Part shown: positions 42,078 through 52,817 of the stretch, piece after piece
Numbering within the stretch: position 1 is the stretch's first letter
Layout of the letters: each line of letters starts with the position of its first letter
The notes under the pieces: model-generated
Told to the model about the DNA's origin: nothing
The model's database searches: none
What the model saw: the letters and a program-made list of their open reading frames with translations, nothing else
Origin: Minwuia sp.
GTDB lineage: Bacteria > Pseudomonadota > Alphaproteobacteria > Minwuiales > Minwuiaceae
Length of the DNA: 64,000 nucleotides
Direction: 5' to 3'
NCBI GenBank assembly: GCA_029213165.1
Contig: JARGNO010000004.1
Location: 61,973 to 125,972, forward strand
Position numbers and translations under genes: made by a program

Positions 42078-43187
42078 TCAGAGAAAACGGCGGTAGTCGT
42101 ACCTGGTGTCCAGGGGTGACGCCTGGACTTCGGCTACCGCTGTTTCTGCCAGTTCCACCATGCGTGCATGGAACGGGGACAACTGGCAGGCCGGATCGGT
42201 CGCTGCGGCATCGCCGGTCATGGCCAGCGCCTGGCATCGGCAACCACCGAAATCGATAGCGCGCCGGTCGCAGCTGCGGCAGGGTTCCGCCATCCAGTCG
42301 GTGCCGCGGTAGGCATTGAAGGCATCGCTGTCGTGCCAGATGTCGGACAGGCTCTGGTCCCGCACATTGGGGAACGTCAGATGCGGAATGGTCTCTGCGG
42401 CATGGCAGGGCAGCACCTTGCCGGACGGCGTGACATTCAGCGACCGCTTGCCCCAGCCGCCGACGCAGGGCTTGGGCCTGCGTGCATAGTAATCAGGCAC
42501 CACGGCGTCGATCACGATCTGTCCCTCGAAGTCGGCGCGCGCCTGTTCCACCGCTGCGGTGGACGACCGTACCTGGTCGGCTGTGGGCATCAGGGCGTCG
42601 CGGTTGCGCAGCGCCCAGCCGTAGTACTGCACATGCGCGATCTCGATCCGCCGTGCGCCCAGATCGACGGCGAACTGCACCATCTCCCGCACCCGGTCAG
42701 CATTGCCGCGATGGATGACGGCATTGACCGTCAGTGGCAGCCCCAGGCCGGTCACCTGCGCCGCAAGTTCCAGCTTGCGGGCGTGCGAGCCCTGCATTCC
42801 GGATACATGATCGGCGCGGTCTGAAATGTCGCCCTGAAACGAGATCTGGACATGGTCCAGTCCGGCATCGGCCAGTGCATCCAGCTTCGCACCGGCGACA
42901 TTGATGCCTGATGTGATCAGGTTGGTATACAGGCCGACGTCGCGGCAGTGGGCCGTGATCTCGACAATGTCGTGGCGCGCGGTTGGCTCGCCGCCAGACA
43001 GATGCACCTGCATGACACCAAGGGCAGCGGCCTCCGCAAAGACCCGCATCCAGGTCCCGGTGTCGAGCTCGCTGGACCGGCGGTCAAGGTTCGCGGGGTT
43101 GGAGCAATAGGGGCAGGACAGTGGGCAGCGGTGCGTCAGTTCCGCCAGCAGGCCGAGAGGCGGATCAATGGCCGGACCGTCAGTCAT
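42078..43187 (-). CDS. pqqE: PQQ biosynthesis radical SAM protein PqqE
   Basis: '[30 protein letters not shown]' radical SAM CxxxCxxC; '[14 protein letters not shown]'; C-terminal SPASM cysteines. Confidence 0.96.
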   Translation of the reverse strand: MTDGPAIDPPLGLLAELTHRCPLSCPYCSNPANLDRRSSELDTGTWMRVFAEAAALGVMQVHLSGGEPTARHDIVEITAHCRDVGLYTNLITSGINVAGAKLDALADAGLDHVQISFQGDISDRADHVSGMQGSHARKLELAAQVTGLGLPLTVNAVIHRGNADRVREMVQFAVDLGARRIEIAHVQYYGWALRNRDALMPTADQVRSSTAAVEQARADFEGQIVIDAVVPDYYARRPKPCVGGWGKRSLNVTPSGKVLPCHAAETIPHLTFPNVRDQSLSDIWHDSDAFNAYRGTDWMAEPCRSCDRRAIDFGGCRCQALAMTGDAAATDPACQLSPFHARMVELAETAVAEVQASPLDTRYDYRRFL

Positions 43188-43464
43188 TGGCGACCAGATC
43201 CAGCAGCCGCTTGTCTGCCAGCCCCTGCAACATGGATTTCACATCCTGGTCGATCTGTGCCCGGTCGGCGGCAAACGCCCGTGCCAGATCATCGACGATT
43301 GCCGCGACCGTGGCAGTGCCATCAACCCGTTTCAGGACTTCGTTGGCGATGGGGTCGAGTTTCAGAACGCGTTCCGGGGCCATCAGCGTGAAACCACCCC
43401 GCGCCTGGTCTTCCCGCAGCCGTACCCCGCGCGGCAGGACCGGAATGGTGTCATCAACGATCAT
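43180..43464 (-). CDS. pqqD: PQQ biosynthesis chaperone PqqD
   Basis: '[58 protein letters not shown]'; overlaps pqqE and pqqC. Confidence 0.95.
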   Translation of the reverse strand: MIVDDTIPVLPRGVRLREDQARGGFTLMAPERVLKLDPIANEVLKRVDGTATVAAIVDDLARAFAADRAQIDQDVKSMLQGLADKRLLDLVAND

Positions 43465-44240
43465 GGCCGATAGGCACCCGGCGGAATCAGTCCGGGTTCA
43501 ACATAGGCCGAGTGCAGCGCGTCGAGTTGTGCCCAGAGCACGTTGCACTTGAAGACCAGGGCATCAAGCACGGCCTGCTGCTGATCAGGCCGTCTCGCGT
43601 GCTGGCGCACGTATTCCAGCGCGAAACCGGAATCGCGCGGCGCCTGGGTCAGACGCTTGCCGAAGTAGGCCAGCGCATCCGCGTCGACGAAGTCATAGCT
43701 CGCCAGCATGCCGGACACGCGCTCCGAAATGATGGTCGGGGCGAACAGCTCGGTCAGCGAGGAGGCGATGGCTTCCAGCAGCGGCATCTCGGCCACGAAG
43801 TGGACATAGGCCTCCACGGCGAAACGGGTCGCGGGCAGGATGCCAACCATGTCACGGACATAGTCGCGATCCAGCCCCAGCCCGGTGGTCAGCCGTAGCC
43901 AGCGTTCGATGCCGCCATCGTCGCCACCGCGCCGACCCTCGCCTTCATCTTCCCCGTCGTGATCGACGATGCGGCGGCGCCATTCCCGTCGCAACTCGAC
44001 GCTCGGCAGCCGGGCCATCAGAACGGCATCCTTCTTCGGGATGAAAGCCTGGTAGCAATAGCGGTTCAGGGCCCATGCCTGCACCTGGCCCTTGTTCAGG
44101 GCGCCGTCATGCAGCAGGCGATGAAACGGGTGCAGGTTGTGATACCTGCGCGCACCGATGTCGCGCAGGGCTTCTTCCAGTCCGTCGGGACCGAGCGGTC
44201 GGTCGTCATTCACATATCGTGGCAGTTCGAAGCTGTTCAT
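43461..44240 (-). CDS. pqqC: Pyrroloquinoline-quinone synthase PqqC
   Basis: 'LRDIGARRYHNLHPFHRLLHDGALNKGQVQAWALNRYCYQAFIPKKDAVLMARL', 'RWLRLTTGLGLDRDYV'. Confidence 0.96.
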   Translation of the reverse strand: MNSFELPRYVNDDRPLGPDGLEEALRDIGARRYHNLHPFHRLLHDGALNKGQVQAWALNRYCYQAFIPKKDAVLMARLPSVELRREWRRRIVDHDGEDEGEGRRGGDDGGIERWLRLTTGLGLDRDYVRDMVGILPATRFAVEAYVHFVAEMPLLEAIASSLTELFAPTIISERVSGMLASYDFVDADALAYFGKRLTQAPRDSGFALEYVRQHARRPDQQQAVLDALVFKCNVLWAQLDALHSAYVEPGLIPPGAYRP

Positions 44241-44383
44241 GTGGTCACGGTCTGCTGTCTGGCAGTGTTGGACACCTGGGTAGAGGTCCGCGGAAATCAG
44301 CGCTCGAACGCTCCGGCGCTCCGCACTGCCGCAACAGGCGGTAGTCCGCTTCAGAAAAAGTCAACAACGGGCCTGAAACGAAA

Positions 44384-44411
44384 ACGACCGACCGGTTTCC
44401 CGGCCGGTCGT
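44384..44411 (-). terminator. Hairpin followed by T-rich tract between pqqA and pqqC, probable attenuating terminator
   Basis: Minus strand ACGACCGGCCGG-GAAA-CCGGTCGGTCGT, then TTTCGTTTC; one G.T pair in a 12-bp stem. Confidence 0.65.
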
Positions 44412-44437
44412 CCCGTCCAACGCCTGTGGAGGCGCAA

Positions 44438-44515
44438 TCAGAATTCGGCGGGGAAATAACCGTTGATTTCCATGCCGATGCAAATTTCTTCGATACGTGG
44501 TGTGGACCAGGCCAT
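44438..44515 (-). CDS. pqqA: PQQ precursor peptide PqqA (25 aa: MAWSTPRIEEICIGMEINGYFPAEF)
   Basis: Manual translation; ExxxY core (EINGY) with typical W-TP-EI-GMEI motif; absent from supplied ORF track because too short. Confidence 0.95.
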   Translation of the reverse strand: MAWSTPRIEEICIGMEINGYFPAEF

Positions 44516-44612
44516 GATGTTTTCCTCCAGTTTTTTGTTATAGGGCAGTCGAACTGGGATGAATGCTACAACACCGTCTCGTCAGCCCCCAAGAACTTTT
44601 CTGTATGGATTC

Positions 44613-45407
44613 TTATCCAGCGGCCTTCACGGCACGCTGTGCCATCACGCCCACCAGATGCGCCCGGTAGTCGGCACCAGCGTGGATATCGCTGTTCAGG
44701 TCATCTGCGGAAACCGAAATCCCGTTCAGCGCATCGGCGGAGAAGTTGCCGGAAAGCGCCTCTTCCATTGCCGGGACACGGAACACCGCAGGACCGGCAC
44801 CGGTCACGGCAACCTTGACACCACCACCAGCCTTGGCCACGAAGACACCGACGATCGCATAGCGTGAGGCCGGATTCGGGAACTTGGCATAGGCGGCCTT
44901 CTCGGCGGTCGGGAACACCACCTCCGTGATGATCTCATCCTCATCCAGCGCTGTCTCGAACATGCCGGTGAAGAAGTCTTCCGCGGCCAGCTCCCGCTTT
45001 GTCGTGCGCACGGTCGCGCCAAGGGCCACCAGTGCCGCCGGGTAATCCGCCGCCGGGTCATTGTTTGCGATGGACCCACCGATGGTGCCGCGATTGCGGA
45101 CCTGCGGATCACCGATCCCGTCGGCCAGATCTGCCAGAGCCGGAATCGCCGCCTTGACGTCGGCAGAAGCGGCCACATCGGCGTGACAGGTCATGGCACC
45201 GATGACGATGCTGTTGCCATCCTTCCGGATTCCGGCCAGATCGCCCAAGCCCCCCAGATCGACCACGTCGCTGGGGCTGGCCAGACGCTGCTTCAGCGTC
45301 GGGATCAGGGTCATGCCGCCAGCCATCAGCTTGCCATCCTCGGCGCCGGCAATGGCCGACTTCGCGGCATCCAGGCTTCCCGGCTTCACATATTCAAAAT
45401 CGTACAT
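44613..45407 (-). CDS. FAD-binding (CoxM/CutM-like) subunit, xanthine dehydrogenase family
   Basis: MYDFEYVKPGSLDAAKSAIAGAEDGKLMAGGMTLIPTLKQRLASPSDVVDLGGL; 'GTIGGSIANNDPAADYPAALVALGATV'. Confidence 0.95.
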   Translation of the reverse strand: MYDFEYVKPGSLDAAKSAIAGAEDGKLMAGGMTLIPTLKQRLASPSDVVDLGGLGDLAGIRKDGNSIVIGAMTCHADVAASADVKAAIPALADLADGIGDPQVRNRGTIGGSIANNDPAADYPAALVALGATVRTTKRELAAEDFFTGMFETALDEDEIITEVVFPTAEKAAYAKFPNPASRYAIVGVFVAKAGGGVKVAVTGAGPAVFRVPAMEEALSGNFSADALNGISVSADDLNSDIHAGADYRAHLVGVMAQRAVKAAG

Positions 45408-45417
45408 GGTGTCCCCC

Positions 45418-47793
45418 TTACTCGGCAGCCTGGGCAGTGGTGCCCTGATTGACGATGTTCCAGATCTTCGCCGGAGTTGCCGGCATGTCGATGTGCGTGA
45501 CGCCATAGTCGCGCAGGGCGTCGACAATGGCATTGATGACCGCAGGCGGTGAGCCGATGGCCCCGGCCTCACCGCAGCCCTTCACACCCAGCACGTTGTG
45601 GGTGCAGGCCGTGACCTCGTGATCGACCGTGAAGGACGGCACGTCATCGGCGCGCGGCATGCAGTAGTCCATGTAGGAACCGCTGAGCAGCTGGCCATTG
45701 GAATCATAGGCGGCATTCTCGAACAATGCCTGACCGATCCCCTGCACCAGCCCGCCATGGACCTGTCCCTCGACGATCATCGGATTGATCACATTGCCGA
45801 AATCGTCGGTGGCATGCATCGCCACGATGTCGATTTCGCCCGTGCCGGGGTCGATCTCCACCTCGCAGATATGCGAGCCGGAAGGGAAGGTGAAGTTCTT
45901 CGGATCATAGAAGGAAGTTTCCTCCAGACCTGGCTCCAGTTCCTCCAGCGGATAGTTGTGCGGGACATAGGCCGTCAGGGCTACGTCGCCGAACGGCACT
46001 GCCTTGTCGGTCCCGGCCACCTTGAAGATGCCATCCTCGAAGACAACGTCCTCGGCGGAAGCTTCCATCAGATGCGCGGCAATCTTGGTCGCCTTGTTGA
46101 TGATCTTGTCCGTTGCATTGGACAGGGCCACACCGCCCACCGCCATGGAGCGGGACCCGTAGGTGCCCATACCGAAGGGAATCTTGTTGGTGTCGCCATG
46201 CACGATCTCGATGGACCCGATATCGAGCCCCAGCTTGTCCGCCACGATCTGGGCAAAACTGGTTTCATGCCCCTGACCATGGCTGTGACTGCCGGTCAGG
46301 ACCTGGATGGAGCCGGTTGGGTTCACCCGCACCGTGGCGCTCTCGTACAGGCCAGCGCGGGCACCAAGGGCACCGGCGATATTCGACGGGGCGATACCAC
46401 AGGCCTCGATATAGCAACTGATGCCGATGCCACGCAGCTTGCCGCGTCCGGCGGCCTCCTTGCGGCGTTCCTCGAAGCTGTCCCACTTGCTGGCAGCCAG
46501 CGCGGGGGTCAGCGTCGCCTCGAAATCGCCCGTGTCGTAGGTCAGGGCGACCGGCGTGTCGTAAGGGAACTGGTCAGGCTGGATGAAGTTCTTCCGTCGC
46601 AGTTCGATGCGGTCGATCCCCATCTCGGCCGCCGCCTTGTCGACGATGCGCTCCAGCAGATAGGTCGCTTCCGGCCGTCCGGCGCCGCGATAGGCATCGA
46701 CCGGCACGGTATTGGTGAAGGCCGCCTTGACCTCCGCATAGATCACCGGGGTCGTGTACTGCCCGGCCAGCAGGGTGGCGTGCAGATAGGTCGGGATCGA
46801 CGGCGCAAAGGTGGACAGATAGGCACCCATGTTGGCCAGCGTGAACTCACGCAGCGCCAGGAACTTTCCATCCGCGTCCAGGGCCAGTTCGACCTTTGTC
46901 ACGTGGTCACGGGCATGGGCGTCCGACAGGAAGGCTTCCGTCCGGTCGGAAGTCCATTTGACCGGACGTTCCAGCACCTTGGCTGCCACGGTCATGATGG
47001 CTTCTTCGGCATAGTGGTAGATCTTGGAACCGAAGCCGCCGCCGACGTCCGGGGCATAGATGCGAAGCTTGTGCTCCGGGATCTGCAGCACGAATGCGCC
47101 CATCAGCAACCTGATCACATGCGGGTTCTGGCTGGTGGTGTAGAGCGTGTGCTCGCCACTGGCATTGTCGTAGTCGCCAATCGCGCAGCGCGGCTCCATC
47201 GCATTCGGGACCAGGCGGTTGTTGATCAGTTCCAGGGACGTGACGTGGTGTGCCTTCGCGAACTCGGCATCCACCGCCGCACGGTCACCGATCTCCCAGT
47301 CGAAGCACTGGTTGTCCGCCGCTTCGTCATGTACGGCGGCAGGTGCATTCTTCAGCGCCTCGCGCATGTCGATGACGGCGGGCAGCTCCGTGTAGTCGAT
47401 ATCCACCAGCTCCGCCGCATCGCGGGCCTGGGTCTTGGTTTCGGCGATCACCACGGCGACCGGATCGCCGACATGGCGCACCTTGCCCTCGGCCAGGATC
47501 GGGTGCTTGGGCTCGATCATCGGCTCCTCGCCCTTGCCGATCACCTGCCAGCCACAGGGCAGGCCGCCAAAGGCCGCGAAATCCTCCGCCGTCAACACGG
47601 CGACAACGCCCGGGGCGGCCAGCGCCGCTGACTTGTCGATGCCGTTGATGGTCGCGTGGGCGTGCGGCGACCGCACGATGATCGCGTGGGCCTGGTTGAG
47701 AAGATTGATGTCGTCGGTGTACTTGCCGCGCCCGCGCACGAACCTGAAGTCTTCCTTGCGCAGGACGCTGGCGCCAATTCCCTGTTCAGTCAT
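45418..47793 (-). CDS. Xanthine dehydrogenase family molybdopterin-binding subunit, form-II CoxL-like
   Basis: 791 aa; active-site loop '[23 protein letters not shown]' (AYRGAGR, form II); 'VGGGFGSK', '[22 protein letters not shown]'. Confidence 0.95.
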   Translation of the reverse strand: MTEQGIGASVLRKEDFRFVRGRGKYTDDINLLNQAHAIIVRSPHAHATINGIDKSAALAAPGVVAVLTAEDFAAFGGLPCGWQVIGKGEEPMIEPKHPILAEGKVRHVGDPVAVVIAETKTQARDAAELVDIDYTELPAVIDMREALKNAPAAVHDEAADNQCFDWEIGDRAAVDAEFAKAHHVTSLELINNRLVPNAMEPRCAIGDYDNASGEHTLYTTSQNPHVIRLLMGAFVLQIPEHKLRIYAPDVGGGFGSKIYHYAEEAIMTVAAKVLERPVKWTSDRTEAFLSDAHARDHVTKVELALDADGKFLALREFTLANMGAYLSTFAPSIPTYLHATLLAGQYTTPVIYAEVKAAFTNTVPVDAYRGAGRPEATYLLERIVDKAAAEMGIDRIELRRKNFIQPDQFPYDTPVALTYDTGDFEATLTPALAASKWDSFEERRKEAAGRGKLRGIGISCYIEACGIAPSNIAGALGARAGLYESATVRVNPTGSIQVLTGSHSHGQGHETSFAQIVADKLGLDIGSIEIVHGDTNKIPFGMGTYGSRSMAVGGVALSNATDKIINKATKIAAHLMEASAEDVVFEDGIFKVAGTDKAVPFGDVALTAYVPHNYPLEELEPGLEETSFYDPKNFTFPSGSHICEVEIDPGTGEIDIVAMHATDDFGNVINPMIVEGQVHGGLVQGIGQALFENAAYDSNGQLLSGSYMDYCMPRADDVPSFTVDHEVTACTHNVLGVKGCGEAGAIGSPPAVINAIVDALRDYGVTHIDMPATPAKIWNIVNQGTTAQAAE

Positions 47794-47919
47794 GTTGCCT
47801 CCTCAGGGCCCGTGTCCGTCGATTGATCCGACGTTTGTGCCATGGGGCCCGATTCCTGGGGTGTGGGTGCAGCGGTCTTCCGCCGCCGTCACCCGGTCAT
47901 GCCATCGCTGCCCGGTGGC

Positions 47920-48387
<468 letters not shown>

Positions 48388-48451
48388 GTGACCCCGTCCT
48401 CCCTTGGTCGAAGATATCTTGAACGTATCCTGTATCGCCTTGGCCTCAGGC

Positions 48452-49165
48452 TCAAGAGACGAGAGCGACCAGAACGAGAATCAATCCCGCTGCCCCCAGG
48501 AACCAGATCCACGCGGGCAGTCCGCGGGACCCTGCCGGTTCCGGTCTTGGCGGTTGTGAGGGTGCGGCCTTCGGTGTCGGTCGCATTTCCGTCTCCGGCT
48601 GCGGAACATCGCTGACCGCCAGTTCCGGTGCCGGGGTTTCCGCATCCGCCGGATCGGTCGGCGCGACCGGCTGCACGGGTTCCGCAGCAGGCGCATCGGC
48701 GTCCGGCGCAGGGGTATCACCTGGCGTTTCGACATGTTCGCGGAAGTTCGTGAAGAACTGGTCGGCCAGCTTCTTGGCGGTGCCGTCGATCAGGCGGGAG
48801 CCGATCTGGGCCAGCTTGCCACCAACCTGGGCATCGACCTCATAGCTCAAGACCGTGCCACCACCGTCGCGCGCGTCCAGCCGCACATCCGCACCACCCT
48901 TGGCAAAACCGGCGGCGCCGCCCTTGCCCGAACCTTCGATGCGATAGGATTCCGGCGGATTGAGATCCTTCAACTCGACGGAGCCGTTGAACTTGGCCTT
49001 CACCGGTCCGACCTTGGCGGTCACCGTGGCGGTCAGTTCATTTTCCCCAGTCTTGTCCAGCGACTCGCAGCCGGGAATGCAGGCGCGCAGCACATCCGGG
49101 TCGTTCAGGGCTTCCCAGACCTTCTGCCTGTCTGCCTCGAGTTCATAGGTTCCGGTGATCTTCAC
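48452..49165 (-). CDS. CoxG/SRPBCC family protein with C-terminal TM anchor
   Basis: [36 protein letters not shown]...; Pro-rich linker and '[19 protein letters not shown]' tail. Confidence 0.92.
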   Translation of the reverse strand: MKITGTYELEADRQKVWEALNDPDVLRACIPGCESLDKTGENELTATVTAKVGPVKAKFNGSVELKDLNPPESYRIEGSGKGGAAGFAKGGADVRLDARDGGGTVLSYEVDAQVGGKLAQIGSRLIDGTAKKLADQFFTNFREHVETPGDTPAPDADAPAAEPVQPVAPTDPADAETPAPELAVSDVPQPETEMRPTPKAAPSQPPRPEPAGSRGLPAWIWFLGAAGLILVLVALVS

Positions 49166-49341
49166 TGGCTCACCTCCCTGTCAGGTTGGGCTGTTCGGGC
49201 ACACGGTCACCCGAGGTGTTTGTGATTGGCCGGAAACGTAGTGCGTCCGGCAGCCATTGCCCAACCACAGGCCGGTCGTTGCAGGGTTTTGCGTCCCTAT
49301 GACGCATCCGTTTTGGCCGTCGCTGCCGCACCCTGAGTGGC

Positions 49342-50244
49342 ATGACCTACAAGATCGAGATCGCCATCATTGGCGCAGGCGCCTGGGGCAATGCCCTGCA
49401 AGCCGCCATCAGCCGGGCAGGCCCCGACGTGACGCTTGTCGGACGGGACGTGGATCAGCAGCGCGGGGCGGTCGCAGGTGCCGACGCATTGCTTGTGGTC
49501 GTGCCCGCCCAGACCGTCCGAAGCGTCCTGCGGAACCTGGCTGACAGCATCGACCCTGCCTTGCCGGTCCTGATCTGCGCCAAGGGCGTGGAACGGGAAA
49601 CCGGAGCGCTGTTGCCTGAAGTGGTGGAGGAGATTCTTCCGCAGAATCCGGTAGGTATGCTTTCAGGCCCGAATTTCGCGGATGAAGTCGCGCGCGGCCT
49701 GCCAGCGGCGGCGGTGCTCGCACTCACGGATCCCGAGACTGCCGAATACTGGGCTGCAGCGCTGGGGTCCCCCGCGTTTCGGCTCTACGCCAGTGATGAT
49801 GTCACCGGAGTGGCGCTGGGCGGGGCGATGAAGAACGTGCTGGCCATCGCGGCAGGCGCGGTTACCGGTGCCGGGCTTGGCCTGAATGCCCGCGCGGCAG
49901 TGATATCGCGCGGACTGGCTGAACTGCGCCGTCTGGGCAGGGCCATCGGTGCGCGCGATGAAACCCTTGCCGGACTTTCCGGACTGGGCGATCTGGTGTT
50001 GTCCTGCACCGACGAGACGTCGCGCAACTTTGCCTTCGGCGCGGCGCTGGGGCGGAATGGTGATCTGCCGGAAGCGCTGGTCGAGGGGGTGCACACCGTG
50101 GAGCCGCTGGTGCAGCGCGCTATGGCGCTGGGCGTGGAACTGCCTATCGCCATGGCAGTGCATGAAGTGCTGCATCTCGGAACGCCGCTGCAGCAGGCGG
50201 TCGCCGATCTGCTCGCCCGCCCGGTCGGCACGGCGGAGGGCTGA
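49342..50244 (+). CDS. gpsA: NAD(P)H-dependent glycerol-3-phosphate dehydrogenase
   Basis: 'AIIGAGAWGNALQAAISRAG', 'LSGPNFADEVARGLPAA', 'GVALGGAMKNVLAIAAGAVTGAGLGLNARAAVISRGLAELRRLG'. Confidence 0.96.
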   Translation: MTYKIEIAIIGAGAWGNALQAAISRAGPDVTLVGRDVDQQRGAVAGADALLVVVPAQTVRSVLRNLADSIDPALPVLICAKGVERETGALLPEVVEEILPQNPVGMLSGPNFADEVARGLPAAAVLALTDPETAEYWAAALGSPAFRLYASDDVTGVALGGAMKNVLAIAAGAVTGAGLGLNARAAVISRGLAELRRLGRAIGARDETLAGLSGLGDLVLSCTDETSRNFAFGAALGRNGDLPEALVEGVHTVEPLVQRAMALGVELPIAMAVHEVLHLGTPLQQAVADLLARPVGTAEG

Positions 50245-50265
50245 GCAGCAGCGCGCGACAGCCGA

Positions 50266-51225
50266 TCAGATTTCGGCCTTCAGGAAGTCATGCACGGTGT
50301 CGTAGAGCGCATGTCGGCGACTCTCCAGCAGCATGGAATGGGTTGCGCCGCCGATCAGGGTGAAACGCTTTTCCTGTGCCGAACCCAGCCGGTCAAACAC
50401 ATCACGGCCCTGTTCGGGGGTTGTTTCATGATCCCATTCGCCGACCACGATCTGGGTCGGACAGGTAATCATTGACGGGTCCCACGTCGGGTCATCCTTC
50501 AGCCAGTGCTGCTGCACGTCCTGCACCACGCCCGCCGGCGCGCGCAGGAACGGTGGCTGGTGGTCCTGAGCCTCCGGATCCGTCGCAACCGCTGCATCTG
50601 CCCATGCACGCATTGCCTCCGGCGTGCTGATCGCCGCCTTCTGTGCATCATCCAGACCGATGCACCAGCGGGTGACAACCGCGTCAGCCTCCACCTTGCG
50701 CCAGGCGCCTGGGGTGCCCATCGCACCGATCCCCTGCGTCGAGACCCGGCACCAGAGGGCACCGGAAAGCACCAGCCGGCGCACCTTGTCGGGATTGCGC
50801 GCCGTGACGCCGCCGCCGATCGCCGTGCCCCAGGAATAGCCGACCAGGTCAAGCTGTCGAATGCCACGCCGTGCCAGAATGAAGTCGATGGCGCGCTCCA
50901 CATCCCGTTCGGCCACGGCGGTGCGGATGACCGGCGGATTGTCCTCCGCCGGGGCGGCCATTTCCGGTGGGCGATCCGACAGGCCATAGCCCGGCAGATC
51001 GATGCACCAGACATCAAAGCCGCGGGCCGCCATCCAGTCCATCCAGGAAACACCATCGACCGGATAGTCGAACATGATCGTGGAGGGGTAGGTCGCGCCA
51101 TGGATGAACAGGACCGCCGGACCGTTCGCGTCCACATGCTTGTTGCGCAGCGCCGTCTTCAGGCCTGGCAGGCTGCTGTCGATGAAATGATCGGTGCTGT
51201 TCACGTCCGCATCTCCCGCCATCAC
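50266..51225 (-). CDS. Alpha/beta hydrolase
   Basis: 'VLFIHGATYPSTIMFDYP', 'DLVGYSWGTAIGGGV' (GxSxG variant GYSWG), 'QIVVGEWDHETTPEQ'. Confidence 0.9.
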   Translation of the reverse strand: MMAGDADVNSTDHFIDSSLPGLKTALRNKHVDANGPAVLFIHGATYPSTIMFDYPVDGVSWMDWMAARGFDVWCIDLPGYGLSDRPPEMAAPAEDNPPVIRTAVAERDVERAIDFILARRGIRQLDLVGYSWGTAIGGGVTARNPDKVRRLVLSGALWCRVSTQGIGAMGTPGAWRKVEADAVVTRWCIGLDDAQKAAISTPEAMRAWADAAVATDPEAQDHQPPFLRAPAGVVQDVQQHWLKDDPTWDPSMITCPTQIVVGEWDHETTPEQGRDVFDRLGSAQEKRFTLIGGATHSMLLESRRHALYDTVHDFLKAEI

Positions 51226-52748
51226 ATCACCGCCCCGATCTGCCAGGGCAGGAACTCGTCGTCGCCGAAGCCCAGCCGTTCCGAACAGGTGAGATCACCG
51301 GAGGCAATCTCGATGATCCGGTCGAAGATCATCTGCCCCATTTCCTGCACTGACTTCTCGCCATCGACCACCAGGCCGCAGTTGATGTCCATGTCGTCGG
51401 ACAGCCGCGAATACATCGCCGTGTTGGTGGCCAGCTTCATCGACGGGGTGGGCTTGCAGCCGAAGACGGAGCCGCGTCCCGTCGTGAAGCAGACGACATT
51501 GGCCCCGCCCGCGACGAAGCCGGTGACAGAGACGGGATCATAGCCAGGCGTGTCCATGAAGACGAAGCCCTTTGCCGTGATCTTCTCGCCGTAACTGTAG
51601 ACGTCGACCAGGTTGGTGGTGCCGCCCTTCGCCGCGGCGCCGAGGCTTTTCTCCAGGATCGTCGTCAGGCCACCCGCCTTGTTGCCCGGACTCGGATTGT
51701 TGTCCATGGAGCCGCTGTTGCGGGCGACATAGTCTTCCCACCAGCGGATCTTGGTGATCAGCTTCTGCGCCACCTCTTCCGACACCGCCCGGCGCGTCAG
51801 CAGATGCTCGGCGCCATAGATCTCCGGCGTTTCACCCAGACAGGCGGTGCCGCCATGCCTGACCAGCAGGTCGGCCGCCGCCCCCAGCGCCGGATTGGCT
51901 GAGATGCCGGAATAGGCGTCGGAGCCGCCGCATTCCAGCCCCAGGATCAGTTCGGATGCCGGGATCGGTTCCCGCGCCTTGGCGTTGGCATGGGGCAGCA
52001 TTTCCTTCACCAGATCGATGCCCTTGCGCACCGTGGCGGTGGTGCCGCCGGAGTCCTGGATGGTGAACATGTGCAGCAGCGGACCGGGCTTCAGCCCCTC
52101 CACATCCATCATCATGCCCAGTTGCGCCGCCTCGCAGCCAAGCCCGATGAACAGCAGCCCGGCGAAGTTGGCGTGGCGCGCATACCCGGCGAAGGTGCGC
52201 GACAGCATCCGCATGCCTTCACCGTCGGAGGCCATGCCGCAGCCGGTGCCATGGGTCAGGGCCACGACCCCATCGACATTGGGAAAGGCCGCCAGCATCT
52301 CGGGATTGCGGAAGTGGTCTGCGACATAGCGGGCGACCGTGGCGGAACAGTTCACCGAAGTCAGCACGCCGATGTAGTTGCGGGTTGCCGCCCGGCCATT
52401 GTCGCGCCGGAACCCCTGAAACACGGCGCGCTCATGCTCCGCGAAATGGTCCGTGGGCCGCACGTCCTGACCGATGGCGTAGTCGCGCTCGAAATTGCCG
52501 AACAGGCAGTTGTGGGTGTGAACATGATCACCCGGTGCGATCCCGCCCTCCGAAAAGCCGATGATCTGATTGTACTTGCGCACCGGATCGCCGGGACTGA
52601 TCCCGCCCAGCGCGATCTTGTGACCCGCCGGAATATGGTGGTTGGCGGTGACCCCATACGGCGCGATCTGCGTGCCGGGCAGGATATCCACCCGCGCCAC
52701 GGCGACATTGTCGGCCCCATCCAGCCGGATCGTCAAAGCCTCGGTCAT
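51222..52748 (-). CDS. UxaA/altronate dehydratase-like hydrolase with N-terminal SAF domain
   Basis: 'IPAGHKIALGGISPGDPVRKYNQIIGFSEGGIAPGDHVHTHN', 'ILGLECGGSDAYSGISANPALGAAADLLV'. Confidence 0.92.
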   Translation of the reverse strand: MTEALTIRLDGADNVAVARVDILPGTQIAPYGVTANHHIPAGHKIALGGISPGDPVRKYNQIIGFSEGGIAPGDHVHTHNCLFGNFERDYAIGQDVRPTDHFAEHERAVFQGFRRDNGRAATRNYIGVLTSVNCSATVARYVADHFRNPEMLAAFPNVDGVVALTHGTGCGMASDGEGMRMLSRTFAGYARHANFAGLLFIGLGCEAAQLGMMMDVEGLKPGPLLHMFTIQDSGGTTATVRKGIDLVKEMLPHANAKAREPIPASELILGLECGGSDAYSGISANPALGAAADLLVRHGGTACLGETPEIYGAEHLLTRRAVSEEVAQKLITKIRWWEDYVARNSGSMDNNPSPGNKAGGLTTILEKSLGAAAKGGTTNLVDVYSYGEKITAKGFVFMDTPGYDPVSVTGFVAGGANVVCFTTGRGSVFGCKPTPSMKLATNTAMYSRLSDDMDINCGLVVDGEKSVQEMGQMIFDRIIEIASGDLTCSERLGFGDDEFLPWQIGAVM

Positions 52749-52776
52749 ACCCCGTCCTCCCCTGTTTCGCAGGGAA

Positions 52777-52791
52777 GGATAGGCCCTATCC
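52777..52791. promoter_or_regulatory. Palindrome GGATAGG-C-CCTATCC, candidate operator upstream of the UxaA-like gene
   Basis: Perfect 7-bp arms, 29-43 bp upstream of the minus-strand start at 52748. Confidence 0.4.
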
Positions 52792-52817
52792 GTGCCGTTG
52801 CGAAGGGGCGGCTGTCC

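Noticed and set aside
45598-47631. 677-aa plus-strand ORF antisense to the CoxL-like gene
   Set aside because: Antisense shadow of a conserved molybdoenzyme subunit; no motif.
45418-47793. Annotation as bona fide aerobic CO dehydrogenase (form I)
   Set aside because: Active-site loop is AYRGAGR, not AYxCSFR; kept as form-II/xanthine dehydrogenase family with unknown substrate.
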